In this document: positions 8,126 to 16,557 of the stretch, in pieces
Position numbering within the stretch: the stretch's first letter is position 1
Layout: each line of letters begins with the position of its first letter
DNA from: Craterilacuibacter sinensis
GTDB taxonomy: Bacteria > Pseudomonadota > Gammaproteobacteria > Burkholderiales > Chromobacteriaceae
DNA length: 64,000 bases
Assembly (NCBI RefSeq): GCF_009831765.1
Contig: NZ_WSSB01000001.1
Span: 234,180-298,179, forward strand
Reading direction: 5' to 3'
Translations under genes and position numbers: made by a program
Notes under the pieces: model-generated
Database searches by the model: none
Seen by the model: only the letters and a program-made list of their open reading frames with translations
Told to the model about the DNA's origin: nothing

Positions 8126-9985
8126 TTAGAGTTCTGCAATATTGTGGCCTTTAAGCGCGCGACGGATATTGCGATCCATGCGGCGTGAGGCAAAGGTATC
8201 GGTGGCGTGGTTCAGCGCAGCGGTGGCTTCGTTGATGGCGCGGGTATGGCCAAGGGCAATCGCGCCCTCGACCGCATTCAGGCAAGTATCGACCTGTGCG
8301 CGTTCTGTGTTGTCCAGCAGATCGCCATCGCTCTCTAGTGCGGTGCGGGTGACATCCATCAGGCTTTGGGCATCGACGATGGCTTCGCGCAGTTTGCGCG
8401 CCTGGATATCATCCTGCACGTGATCCATTGATTCGGTCAGCATACGGCTGATGTCGTCATCCGACAGGCCGTAAGAGGGCTTGATGGTGATGCTGGCTTC
8501 AACGCCTGAGGTCAGTTCGCGGGCGAATACCGACAGCAGGCCATCGGCGTCGATCTGGAAGCTGATGCGGATGCGCGCCGCACCGGCCACCATGGGCGGA
8601 ATGCCGGTCAGCACAAAGCGCCCCAGCGAGCGGCAATCTGCCACCAGTTCGCGCTCGCCCTGCAGCACATGAATGCTCATGGCTGTCTGGCCGTCCTTGA
8701 AGGTGGTGAACTCCTGCGCGCGCGCCACCGGCAAGGTGGTGTTGCGCGGGATGATCTTCTCGGTCAGCCCGCCCATGGTTTCGATGCCGAGCGACAGCGG
8801 GTTCACGTCCAGCAGCAGCCAGTCGTCGCCGGCTTTGTTGCCGGCGAGCACGTTGGCCTGAATGGCCGCACCAAGCGCGACTACCTTGTCCGGGTCGAGG
8901 TTGGTTAGCGGCGGCTGGCCGAAGAACTGGCCGACGGCTTGCTGGATGGCCGGCATGCGTGTGGCGCCGCCGACCATGACTACGCCGGCAATATCGGCCG
9001 CCGCGATGCGTGCGTCACGCAGCGCCTTGCGCATGGGCAGCAGTGTCTTGTCGATCAGGGTACGGGTGATGTTATGGAAGGTGTCCTGTGCCAGCACAAG
9101 ATCCAGCGCCTGGCCATCGGACAGGATGGCGGTAATGCGGGCATCGTTGTGTTCGCTCAGATGTTCCTTGGCTTCGCGTGCGCGGGTCAGCAGCAAGCGG
9201 GTATCCTGGGGATTCAAGCCGGACAGGCCGGCTTCGGCCAGTATCCAGCAATAGATGCGGTGGTCGAAGTCGTCCCCGCCCAAGGCAGCGTCGCCGCTAG
9301 TGGACAGGACTTCGAATACGCCACGGGTCAGCTTGAGGATGGATACATCCAACGTGCCGCCGCCCAGATCATAGACGGCGTAAGTGCCTTCGGAGGCATT
9401 GTCCAGACCATAGGCGATAGCCGCAGCAGTGGGTTCGTTCAGCAGGCGCAAGACATGAAGTCCCGCCAGACGCGCAGCATCCTTGGTGGCCTGACGCTGC
9501 GCATCATCGAAATAAGCCGGCACGGTGATGACGGCTCCGGTCAGCTCGCCCCCCAGGCTGGCTTCTGCGCGCAGACGCAGGGTCTTGAGGATTTCGGCCG
9601 ATACTTCGACCGGGCTTTTGGCGCCGCTATGGGTCTGGATCTGCAACATGCCCGGCGTATCGATAAAGCGGTAGGGCAGGGACGCCGCTTCGGCGATATC
9701 GGACAGGCTGCGCCCCATAAAGCGTTTGGTCGAGACAATGGTGTTATGCGGGTCGCGGCTTTGTTCGGCTTGTGCATCGATGCCGACCACGCTCTGGCCA
9801 TCGCTCAGGTAGCGCACGACCGAGGGCAGCAGGCTGCGGCCGTGGGCATCGGGCAGGACGGTTGCCGTGCCGCTGCGCACGGTGGCGACCAGTGAGTTGG
9901 TGGTGCCAAGGTCGATGCCGACGGCGAGGCGATGCTGATGAGGTGCTGCTGACAGGCCGGGTTCGGCTATTTGCAATAGGGCCAT
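8126..9985 (-). CDS. hscA: Hsp70-type chaperone HscA for Fe-S transfer
   Basis: A 619-aa specialised Hsp70 that, with HscB, releases the cluster from IscU in an ATP-driven cycle. The ATPase domain shows [47 protein letters not shown] and [13 protein letters not shown]; the substrate domain begins after [14 protein letters not shown]. The length is typical for HscA and shorter than DnaK. It is followed 12 bp later by fdx. Confidence 0.96.
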   Translation of the reverse strand: MALLQIAEPGLSAAPHQHRLAVGIDLGTTNSLVATVRSGTATVLPDAHGRSLLPSVVRYLSDGQSVVGIDAQAEQSRDPHNTIVSTKRFMGRSLSDIAEAASLPYRFIDTPGMLQIQTHSGAKSPVEVSAEILKTLRLRAEASLGGELTGAVITVPAYFDDAQRQATKDAARLAGLHVLRLLNEPTAAAIAYGLDNASEGTYAVYDLGGGTLDVSILKLTRGVFEVLSTSGDAALGGDDFDHRIYCWILAEAGLSGLNPQDTRLLLTRAREAKEHLSEHNDARITAILSDGQALDLVLAQDTFHNITRTLIDKTLLPMRKALRDARIAAADIAGVVMVGGATRMPAIQQAVGQFFGQPPLTNLDPDKVVALGAAIQANVLAGNKAGDDWLLLDVNPLSLGIETMGGLTEKIIPRNTTLPVARAQEFTTFKDGQTAMSIHVLQGERELVADCRSLGRFVLTGIPPMVAGAARIRISFQIDADGLLSVFARELTSGVEASITIKPSYGLSDDDISRMLTESMDHVQDDIQARKLREAIVDAQSLMDVTRTALESDGDLLDNTERAQVDTCLNAVEGAIALGHTRAINEATAALNHATDTFASRRMDRNIRRALKGHNIAEL

Positions 9986-10027
9986 GGCGTCTTCGGGTCT
10001 TTGTCGTGCGAGCGTAAACCCGCGTTT

Positions 10028-10561
10028 CTAGTACAGCAGCGCTTCGATGGCGTCGCCGGTGTCCTGCTCGATTTTTTCCAGGAAGCGCAATTTTCGCACT
10101 AAAACCGCTGCGCCTTCCAGATCGTGTTCGTGGTCTATGCCTTGTGTCAGTGCCGTTTCCAGTTCGCGCATATCGCTCTGGATCTCGCGCGACAGCTTTT
10201 CCAGTGCCTCGATATCGCTATCGGCCTTGGCGTCGGCCAGTGCCTCATGCCACTCCATCTGCAACATCAGAAAGTCGGCCGGCATGCTGGTGTTGGTTTC
10301 TTCCTGCGTGTCCACGCCGGCGAGTGACAACAGATAGCGTGCGCGCGAAATGGGTTTTTTCAGCGTCTGATAAGCTTCATTGACACGGGTCGCCACCATC
10401 AGTGCGCGGCGGCGTTCCGCGTCCGGTGCGCTGGCAAAGCGGTCCGGATGCACTTCTGCGGCGATGGCACGCCAGTTGCGCTCAAGCAAGGCCAGATCCA
10501 GCGCGAAGCGCTGCGGCAGAGCAAACAGCGCAAAGTAGTCCTGGGTAAAGTCGGAATTCAT
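10028..10561 (-). CDS. hscB: Co-chaperone HscB (J-domain protein)
   Basis: A 177-aa J-domain protein that delivers IscU to HscA and stimulates its ATPase. The HPD motif lies in AAEVHPDRFA and is preceded by the HscB-specific FALFALPQRFALD. The C-terminal three-helix IscU-binding region follows. The ATG at 10561 begins MNSDFTQDYF; upstream in-frame codons are not family-like. It sits between iscA and hscA. Confidence 0.95.
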   Translation of the reverse strand: MNSDFTQDYFALFALPQRFALDLALLERNWRAIAAEVHPDRFASAPDAERRRALMVATRVNEAYQTLKKPISRARYLLSLAGVDTQEETNTSMPADFLMLQMEWHEALADAKADSDIEALEKLSREIQSDMRELETALTQGIDHEHDLEGAAVLVRKLRFLEKIEQDTGDAIEALLY

Positions 10562-10623
10562 GGCAGTCCTGCAGGGGCGCAGGCCCCCTTTATGCGTGTC
10601 TCCGGCCGTAGCCGGAGACACTG

Positions 10624-10947
10624 TCAGACATTAAAGCTTTCGCCGCAGCCGCACTCGTTCTTGACGTTGGGGTTGTTGAACTTGAAGCCTTCGTTCAGCC
10701 CTTCCTTGGCAAAATCAAGCTCGGTGCCGTCCAGATAGGCCAGGCTTTTGGCGTCGGTAAACACGGTTACGCCATCGCTATCGAAGGTAATGTCGTCTTC
10801 ACCTGGCACATCGACAAATTCGAGTTTGTAAGCCATGCCCGAGCAGCCGGAGGTCTTGACACCCAGACGGATGCCCAGACCCTTGCCGCGTTTGGCAATG
10901 AAGTTGCGGATATGATCGGCAGCAGCGTGAGTCAGGGTAATCGCCAT
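10624..10947 (-). CDS. iscA: Iron-sulfur carrier protein IscA
   Basis: A 107-aa A-type carrier. The three conserved cysteines are Cys35 (in SGCSGMAY), Cys99 and Cys101 (ECGCGESF at the C-terminus). It accepts clusters or iron and passes them to target proteins. AAGGAG is placed well before the ATG; iscU is 9 bp upstream. Confidence 0.97.
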   Translation of the reverse strand: MAITLTHAAADHIRNFIAKRGKGLGIRLGVKTSGCSGMAYKLEFVDVPGEDDITFDSDGVTVFTDAKSLAYLDGTELDFAKEGLNEGFKFNNPNVKNECGCGESFNV

Positions 10948-10956
10948 GATGTCTCC

Positions 10957-11340
10957 TTATTGACCGTGTTTTTGCTTGTAGTCGCTGACGGCAGCCTTGA
11001 TGGCGTCTTCGGCGAGTATCGAGCAGTGGATCTTGACCGGTGGCAGGGCCAGTTCTTCGGCGATTTCGGTATTCTTGATGGCCATTGCCTGATCCAGCGT
11101 TTTGCCCTTGACCCATTCGGTCACGAGGGAGGACGAGGCAATGGCCGAGCCGCAGCCATAGGTCTTGAATTTGGCGTCTTCGATCACGCCATCGGCGCCA
11201 ACCTTGATCTGCAGCTTCATCACGTCGCCGCAGGCCGGAGCGCCGACCATGCCGGTGCCTACCGTGTCGTCGCCTTTTTCAAAGGCGCCGACATTGCGCG
11301 GGTTTTCATAGTGGTCGAGGACTTTTTCGCTATAAGCCAT
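10957..11340 (-). CDS. iscU: Fe-S scaffold protein IscU
   Basis: A 127-aa scaffold on which [2Fe-2S] clusters are built from IscS sulfur. Cluster cysteines are Cys37, Cys63 and Cys106, with the HscA-recognition motif LPPVKIHC at residues 99-106 intact. Length and order (iscS-iscU-iscA) are canonical. Confidence 0.98.
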   Translation of the reverse strand: MAYSEKVLDHYENPRNVGAFEKGDDTVGTGMVGAPACGDVMKLQIKVGADGVIEDAKFKTYGCGSAIASSSLVTEWVKGKTLDQAMAIKNTEIAEELALPPVKIHCSILAEDAIKAAVSDYKQKHGQ

Positions 11341-11397
11341 GGTGTTTCTCCTTGTTGCCGGTTCGGGCCGACGCTTGCCGGCCCGGGTCCGTCGATG

Positions 11398-12615
11398 TCA
11401 GTGTGCAGCCCACTGGACGGTATTCAGATCTACCCCGTCCTTGAACATTTCCCACAGCGGGGACAATTCGCGCAGTTTGCCGATTTTCTCTTTGAGCAGC
11501 TTGATTGCGTAGTCGATTTCTTCTTCGGTGGTAAAGCGGCCGATGGTGAAGCGGATGGAGCTGTGCGCCATCTCGTCATTGCGTCCCAGCGCGCGCAGCA
11601 CATAGGATGGCTCGAGCGAAGCCGAGGTGCAGGCCGAACCGGAGGATACGGCCAGATCCTTGATCGCCATGATCAGGCTTTCGCCTTCGACAAAATTGAA
11701 GCTGACATTGAGGTTGTGCGGTACGCGCTGCTCGACGTCACCGTTGATATACACCTCTTCCATATCCTGAATGCCGTGCCACAGGCGGTCGCGCAGCATG
11801 CGGATGCGCTCGTTTTCGGCATGCATGTCCATGCGGGCAATGCGGAAAGCCTCGCCCATGCCGGCGATCTGGTGTGTGGCCAGCGTACCGGAGCGGAAAC
11901 CGCGCTCATGACCGCCGCCGTGCATTTGCGCTTCCAGACGGACGCGCGGCTTGCGCCGGATATACAGTGCGCCTATGCCTTTCGGGCCGTAGGTTTTGTG
12001 GGCCGAGAAGCTCATCAGATCGACCTTGAGCTTGTCCAGATCGATATCGACCTTGCCGGTGGCTTGCGCTGCATCGACATGGAACAGGACGCCTTTTTCT
12101 CGGCACAACTCGCCAATGGCGGGGATGTCCTGAATCACGCCGATTTCGTTGTTGACGAACATGACCGACACCAAAATGGTGTCCGGACGGATCGCGGCCT
12201 TGAGTGCTTCCAGATCGATCAGACCGTTTTCCTGCACATTGAGGTAAGTGACCTCGAAGCCCTGACGCTCCAGTTCGCGCATGGTGTCGAGGATGGCCTT
12301 GTGTTCGGTCTTGACCGTAATCAGGTGTTTGCCCTTGGTCTTGTAAAACTGGGCCGCGCCCTTGAGGGCCAGGTTGTTGGACTCGGTTGCGCCCGAGGTC
12401 CAGACAATTTCCTTGGCGTCACAACCCACCAGCTTGGCCACTTCGACGCGCGCGTTCTCTACCGCGGCTTCGGCATCCCAGCCAAAAGGATGGCTGCGCG
12501 AAGCGGGGTTGCCGAATTTTTCGGTCAGGTAGGGAATCATCACTTCGGCCACACGCGGGTCAATAGGCGTGGTGGCGGAGTAGTCGAGGTAAATGGGAAG
12601 CTTGAGCTGGCTCAT
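11398..12615 (-). CDS. iscS: Cysteine desulfurase IscS
   Basis: A 405-aa PLP enzyme that takes sulfur from L-cysteine for Fe-S clusters and tRNA thiolation. It has the N-terminal [14 protein letters not shown], the PLP-lysine motif [16 protein letters not shown] and the persulfide loop [15 protein letters not shown] with the active-site Cys. The ATG at 12615 follows GGAGAA and matches the E. coli-type N-terminus; the open frame upstream is the iscR-iscS spacer. It is the second gene of the operon. Confidence 0.98.
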   Translation of the reverse strand: MSQLKLPIYLDYSATTPIDPRVAEVMIPYLTEKFGNPASRSHPFGWDAEAAVENARVEVAKLVGCDAKEIVWTSGATESNNLALKGAAQFYKTKGKHLITVKTEHKAILDTMRELERQGFEVTYLNVQENGLIDLEALKAAIRPDTILVSVMFVNNEIGVIQDIPAIGELCREKGVLFHVDAAQATGKVDIDLDKLKVDLMSFSAHKTYGPKGIGALYIRRKPRVRLEAQMHGGGHERGFRSGTLATHQIAGMGEAFRIARMDMHAENERIRMLRDRLWHGIQDMEEVYINGDVEQRVPHNLNVSFNFVEGESLIMAIKDLAVSSGSACTSASLEPSYVLRALGRNDEMAHSSIRFTIGRFTTEEEIDYAIKLLKEKIGKLRELSPLWEMFKDGVDLNTVQWAAH

Positions 12616-12644
12616 GTTTGAATTCTCCGAATGGGTGCCGGCGC

Positions 12645-13130
12645 TTAAAGGGCGCTGGGTGTGGCCTCGGCATGCGCCCTGTGCTTTGGCGACTCGCGTT
12701 GGTCCTGCATTACATTGACTTCCTTGGCGCGCTGCTTGTCGACCAGGCTGTTCAGGCTGATTTTGGACAGATAGTCGTACAAGGTGGCGTTCAGTTCGGT
12801 CCATAAGTCGTGCGTCATGCAGCGCTGGCTGCCACGACAATTTTCCTTGCCGCCACACTGGGTGGCATCGACCGGTTCATCTACTGCCGCGATGATTTGG
12901 GAGACCGAAATCGTCTCAGCCTCACGCGCCAGTGTGTAGCCTCCGCCCGGTCCGCGCGTGCTTTCAACTAGCTCAGAGCGTCTGAGCTTGCCGAACAATT
13001 GTTCCAGATACGACAGGGAAATGCCTTGGCGCTCGCTGATGCCGGCCAGCGTGACCGGCCCGCCGGCTTCGCGCATGGCGAGGTCGAGCATGGCGGTGAC
13101 GGCGAAGCGTCCTTTGGTAGTCAGGCGCAT
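12645..13130 (-). CDS. iscR: Fe-S responsive regulator IscR
   Basis: A 161-aa Rrf2-family repressor. The winged helix is at the N-terminus. Cluster ligands Cys92, Cys98, Cys104 and His107 occupy the same positions as in E. coli IscR, so it should bind a [2Fe-2S] cluster and repress its own operon when Fe-S supply is adequate. First gene of the operon; the promoter carries a type 1 IscR site. Confidence 0.97.
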   Translation of the reverse strand: MRLTTKGRFAVTAMLDLAMREAGGPVTLAGISERQGISLSYLEQLFGKLRRSELVESTRGPGGGYTLAREAETISVSQIIAAVDEPVDATQCGGKENCRGSQRCMTHDLWTELNATLYDYLSKISLNSLVDKQRAKEVNVMQDQRESPKHRAHAEATPSAL

Positions 13131-13186
13131 GGTGTGGTGTTCTCCCTGTCTTTGCTGCTTTTATATGGTTTCGCAATCCGTAGCGG

Positions 13187-13220
13187 ATTATGTCTATACC
13201 TGAGTGTTTTGGTCAAGTAT
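13187..13220 (-). promoter_or_regulatory. isc operon promoter with type 1 IscR site
   Basis: On the minus strand: -35 TTGACC (13211-13216), 18-bp spacer and -10 CATAAT (13187-13192). A 25-bp element at 13196-13220 overlaps the -35: ATACTTGACC, then AAAAC, then ACTCAGGTAT. It fits the known type 1 IscR consensus (ATASYYGAC...GTCRRSTAT) at nearly every fixed position. Autorepression by [2Fe-2S]-IscR is expected. Confidence 0.85.
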
Positions 13221-13339
13221 TGACTGCGAAATTTTTTATGCGTGCTGTATAAGGCAGGAGAGGCCGGAAAGCCGATAATTTTACTAGGAATTATGCTGTT
13301 CCGGGAGGGTTTTATTGCGGTTTATTGCAAGGCGTGGTG

Positions 13340-13358
13340 TATTATCGGCCAGATAATA
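13340..13358. promoter_or_regulatory. Palindrome upstream of the FabH-like gene
   Basis: Perfect 7-bp arms TATTATC and GATAATA separated by GGCCA. A -10-like TATAAC follows at 13365-13370, so the palindrome would sit in or over the promoter. It looks like an operator for an unidentified regulator. Confidence 0.5.
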
Positions 13359-13415
13359 CTTGTGTATAACATTGATAAAGGCGGGCGTTGTTGTGCCGGC
13401 CATGGAGCTTCTTGC

Positions 13416-14537
13416 ATGAACAAGGTTGTGATCAGCGGGACCGGTCTGTTTACTCCGCCCAATGCCGTCAGTAATGAGCAGCTAGTGGCCGCATTCAATA
13501 GCTATGTACAGGCCTTTAATGTAGAAAATCAGGCTGCAATTGCCGAAGGTCGCGTGGCGGCACTGGCTGAGTCTAGCGCCGAGTTCATTATCAAGGCGTC
13601 CGGCATTCACCAGCGCTACCTGATGGATGCAAACGGGGTGCTTGATCCCCGGCGTATGACGCCCCATTTGCCCGAGCGCAGCAACGACGAGGTGTCCGTC
13701 CAGGCCGAGATGGCGGTGGCTGCCGCGCGCGAGGCGCTGGCAAATGCAGGCAAAACGGCCGCCGATATCGATATGGTGATTGTTGCCTGTTCCAATATGC
13801 AGCGTGCTTATCCGGCTATGGCTATCGAGGTGCAGCAGGCTTTGGGGATAGCTGGCTACGGCTACGACATGAATGTGGCCTGCTCGTCGGCGACTTTCGG
13901 CATTCAGGCGGCAGTCAATGCCATCGCGGCCGGTTCTGCGCGCGCCGTATTGATGGTGAACCCGGAAATCTGTTCGGCCCACCTGAATTTCCGCGACCGT
14001 GACAGCCATTTTATCTTTGGTGACGCCGCCACGGCCGTGGTGCTGGAGCGTGCGGATCTGGCCACTTCGGCCCAGCGCTTCGAGATTGTGGGCTGCAAGC
14101 TGGCGACCCAGTTTTCCAACAATATCCGCAATAATGCGGGTTTCCTCAATCGCTGCGACGAGGCCGGCATGGGTGCGCCGGACAAGTTGTTTGTGCAGCA
14201 GGGACGCAAGGTGTTCAAGGAAGTGTGCCCTATGGTGGGCGAGCATATCGTGTCCCATCTGGCCAGCCTTGCTATCGCGCCGGAATCGGTACGCCGTTTC
14301 TGGCTGCACCAGGCCAATCTGGCCATGAACCAGCTGATTTCACGCCGCGTGCTGGGACGCGAGGCGACGCTGGACGAAGCGCCTGTAATTCTGGACCGCT
14401 ATGCCAACACCAGTTCGGCCGGTTCAGTGATTGCTTTTCATCTTTACAGTGCCGATATGGACGCAGGCGAGATTGGCGTGCTGTCTTCCTTTGGTGCCGG
14501 CTACTCGGTCGGTAGTGTGGTGCTGCGTAAAATCTGA
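13416..14537 (+). CDS. Long-type beta-ketoacyl-ACP synthase III (FabH-like)
   Basis: A 373-aa thiolase-fold condensing enzyme. The catalytic triad is Cys156 (NVACSSATFG), His298 (WLHQANLAMN) and Asn331 (YANTSSAGS). It is longer than housekeeping FabH because of an insertion around residues 30-90. This size class resembles Pseudomonas PA3286, which condenses medium-chain acyl-CoA with malonyl-ACP and feeds beta-oxidation products into fatty acid synthesis; that role here is inference. The ATG at 13416 begins MNKVVISGTGLFTPP, and the upstream open frame is not family-like. It is monocistronic, divergent from the isc operon. Confidence 0.85.
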   Translation: MNKVVISGTGLFTPPNAVSNEQLVAAFNSYVQAFNVENQAAIAEGRVAALAESSAEFIIKASGIHQRYLMDANGVLDPRRMTPHLPERSNDEVSVQAEMAVAAAREALANAGKTAADIDMVIVACSNMQRAYPAMAIEVQQALGIAGYGYDMNVACSSATFGIQAAVNAIAAGSARAVLMVNPEICSAHLNFRDRDSHFIFGDAATAVVLERADLATSAQRFEIVGCKLATQFSNNIRNNAGFLNRCDEAGMGAPDKLFVQQGRKVFKEVCPMVGEHIVSHLASLAIAPESVRRFWLHQANLAMNQLISRRVLGREATLDEAPVILDRYANTSSAGSVIAFHLYSADMDAGEIGVLSSFGAGYSVGSVVLRKI

Positions 14538-14581
14538 TGCAGCAAAAAGTATACAAAATACATTTAACGTGAAGTATTTTG

Positions 14582-14610
14582 TTGCAAATGGCATCATTGT
14601 TGCCTAGTGT
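14582..14610 (+). promoter_or_regulatory. Candidate promoter of the peptide transporter operon
   Basis: TTGCAA (14582-14587), 17-bp spacer and TAGTGT (14605-14610), about 65 bases before the first dppA. The -10 is weak. Confidence 0.4.
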
Positions 14611-14675
14611 TCTTCTTTATGTGCCTGGCGTGTGCGCCGGGCACTTTCCACACACGGGAATCATGAGGAGAAACC

Positions 14676-16271
14676 ATGAAGACAATGACACGTGCTTTGC
14701 TCGCCGCCGGCCTGATCGCCGGTGCCCAGTTGGCCCACGCTGCTGGTGGCACGCTGATCTACTGCTCCGAAGCCAGTCCTGAAGGCTTCGACAATGCCCA
14801 ATATACCGGCGGCAACAGCTTCGATGCTTCCGGTCATCCGCTTTACAACCGTCTGGTCGAATTCGAACAGGGCTCGACCAAGCTGCAGCCGGGCCTGGCC
14901 GAAAGCTGGACCGTCTCGCCTGACGGCAAGGTTTACACCTTCAAGCTCAGAAAAGGCGTCAAGTTCCACACCACCGAGAACTTCAAGCCAACGCGCGACT
15001 TTAACGCCGACGATGTGGTGCTGAGTTTCGACCGCATGGTCAACAAGAACAACGCCTTCCGCAAGGCCTATCCGGTCGAGTTCCCGTACGCTTCCGACAC
15101 TGGCCTGGACGCCAATATTGTCTCGGTTGAAAAGGTTGACCCGACAACGGTGCGCTTCACGCTGAAAGAACCGGATGCCGACCTGCTGGCCAAGATCGCC
15201 ATGCCGTTCGCGTCGGTACTGTCGGCCGAGTATGTGGGGCAGCTGATGGCGGCGGGCAAGGCTGGCGACATCAACCAGAAGCCGGTTGGTACCGGTCCTT
15301 TCGTGCTTAAGCGTTACCAGAAAGACGCTCAGATCCGCTACGCTGCCAATAAGGACTACTGGAAGAAGGGTGCGGTCAAAGTCGACAATCTGGTGTATGC
15401 CATCACGACCGACCCGTCGGTGCGCTACCAGAAGATGAAGGCCGGCGAGTGCCAGATCATGTCTTACCCCAAGCCGACCGATCTTGCCGGCATGAAGGCT
15501 GATCCCAAGCTCAAAATGATGACTTCGCAGGGCTTCAATATCGGCTATCTGTCGTACAACGTCGAAAAGCCGCAGCTGAAGAATCCGGCAGTGCGCAAAG
15601 CGCTGGATATGGCGATCAACCGCAAGGCGATTATCGATGCGGTATACCAAGGCCAGGGCATCGAAGCATCCAATCCGATTCCGCCTACCCTGTGGTCGTA
15701 TAACAAGTCGCTGAAAAATCCTGCGTTTGACCCGGTCAAGGCCAAGGCTGCACTGGCCAAGGCCGGCTACCCCAACGGCTTCGAGATCACCTTGTGGGCG
15801 ATGCCGGTACAGCGCCCGTACAACCCGAATGCCAAGCTGATGGCCGAGATGATCCAGGCTGACTGGGCCAAGATCGGCGTCAAAGCCAAGATCCAGAGCT
15901 ACGAGTGGGGCGAGTACCTCAAGCGCATGAAGAACGGCGAGCACGACACCGGCCTGATCGGCTGGACCGGTGACTATGCCTCGCCGGACAACTTCCTCGG
16001 CGTGTTGTTGACTTGCGAAGCGGTAGGCGGCTCCAACTACGCACGCTATTGCAGCAAGGAGTTCGACCAGCTGGTACTGGCGGCACGCAAGTCGACCAAT
16101 CTGGCCGAGCGCACCAAGCTGTATGCCAAGGCTCAGGAAGTGTTCAAGCGCGATATGCCATGGTCGACCATTGCCCATTCGACCGTCAACCAGCCGATGC
16201 GCAAGGAAGTGAACGGCTTCAAGATCAGCCCGTTCGGTGACTACACCTTCCAGAACGTCAGCGTGAAGTAA
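14676..16271 (+). CDS. dppA: Dipeptide/oligopeptide ABC transporter binding protein (copy 1)
   Basis: A 531-aa periplasmic solute-binding protein of the SBP_bac_5 family. It has a cleavable signal peptide (lysine-free hydrophobic core, cut after AQLAHA), mature start AGGTLIYCSEASPEGFD, and the family region DGKVYTFKLRKGVKF. It captures peptides for the DppBCDF permease encoded downstream. A Shine-Dalgarno GAGGAGAA precedes the ATG. It is close to copy 2 (16558-18150) throughout, so the two are paralogues from duplication; each has its own leader and terminator-like element. Confidence 0.92.
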   Translation: MKTMTRALLAAGLIAGAQLAHAAGGTLIYCSEASPEGFDNAQYTGGNSFDASGHPLYNRLVEFEQGSTKLQPGLAESWTVSPDGKVYTFKLRKGVKFHTTENFKPTRDFNADDVVLSFDRMVNKNNAFRKAYPVEFPYASDTGLDANIVSVEKVDPTTVRFTLKEPDADLLAKIAMPFASVLSAEYVGQLMAAGKAGDINQKPVGTGPFVLKRYQKDAQIRYAANKDYWKKGAVKVDNLVYAITTDPSVRYQKMKAGECQIMSYPKPTDLAGMKADPKLKMMTSQGFNIGYLSYNVEKPQLKNPAVRKALDMAINRKAIIDAVYQGQGIEASNPIPPTLWSYNKSLKNPAFDPVKAKAALAKAGYPNGFEITLWAMPVQRPYNPNAKLMAEMIQADWAKIGVKAKIQSYEWGEYLKRMKNGEHDTGLIGWTGDYASPDNFLGVLLTCEAVGGSNYARYCSKEFDQLVLAARKSTNLAERTKLYAKAQEVFKRDMPWSTIAHSTVNQPMRKEVNGFKISPFGDYTFQNVSVK

Positions 16272-16306
16272 GTCTGGCTTCAGGGTGTGAGCGCCCTTGA
16301 GTTGCC

Positions 16307-16341
16307 CAGCCCCCGCATGATTTGCCGGGGGCTGTTTTTTT
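16307..16341 (+). terminator. Terminator after dppA copy 1
   Basis: Stem CAGCCCCCG/CGGGGGCTG followed by a T run (16335-16341). It should make copy 1 mainly monocistronic, with limited read-through. Confidence 0.88.
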
Positions 16342-16557
16342 ATGGATCAACAATCATTCGCAATGAATATGCTGATAATAATCAAGTGCTTATTTTTCAT
16401 GGCATTAAATTGCTTGGTTTTGATTTTATTTGGCATATTTTTGGTATTATCCCTGTTAGCCACTTGTCAATTTCATTGTTATTAAATAATGTATTTTGAA
16501 TGCAGCGTGAGTGCCCAGACTGCAGCCATCCCATCCAAAAGAGAAGTGGAATTGATA
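16342..16557. other. AT-rich spacer between the two dppA genes
   Basis: About 215 bases, strikingly AT-rich compared with the genes on both sides, with no supported gene. It probably carries the promoter of dppA copy 2. I could not pick a single promoter with confidence because many T/A-rich hexamers compete. Confidence 0.5.

Noticed and set aside
10912-12621. Long plus-strand open frame (569 codons) opposite iscU-iscS
   Set aside because: It lies antisense to well-defined isc genes and shows no family motif; it is a by-product of GC-rich codon usage.
14661-16178. Long minus-strand open frame opposite dppA copy 1
   Set aside because: Antisense to a gene with signal peptide and clear family membership; the protein has no recognisable domain.
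16360-16400. Fur-box-like GATAATAATCA in the AT-rich spacer
   Set aside because: Only a partial match in DNA where such matches are expected by chance; no iron gene follows.
16287-16499. Small plus-strand frame between the dppA genes
   Set aside because: It crosses the dppA1 terminator and the AT-rich spacer and has no ribosome-binding site or homology.
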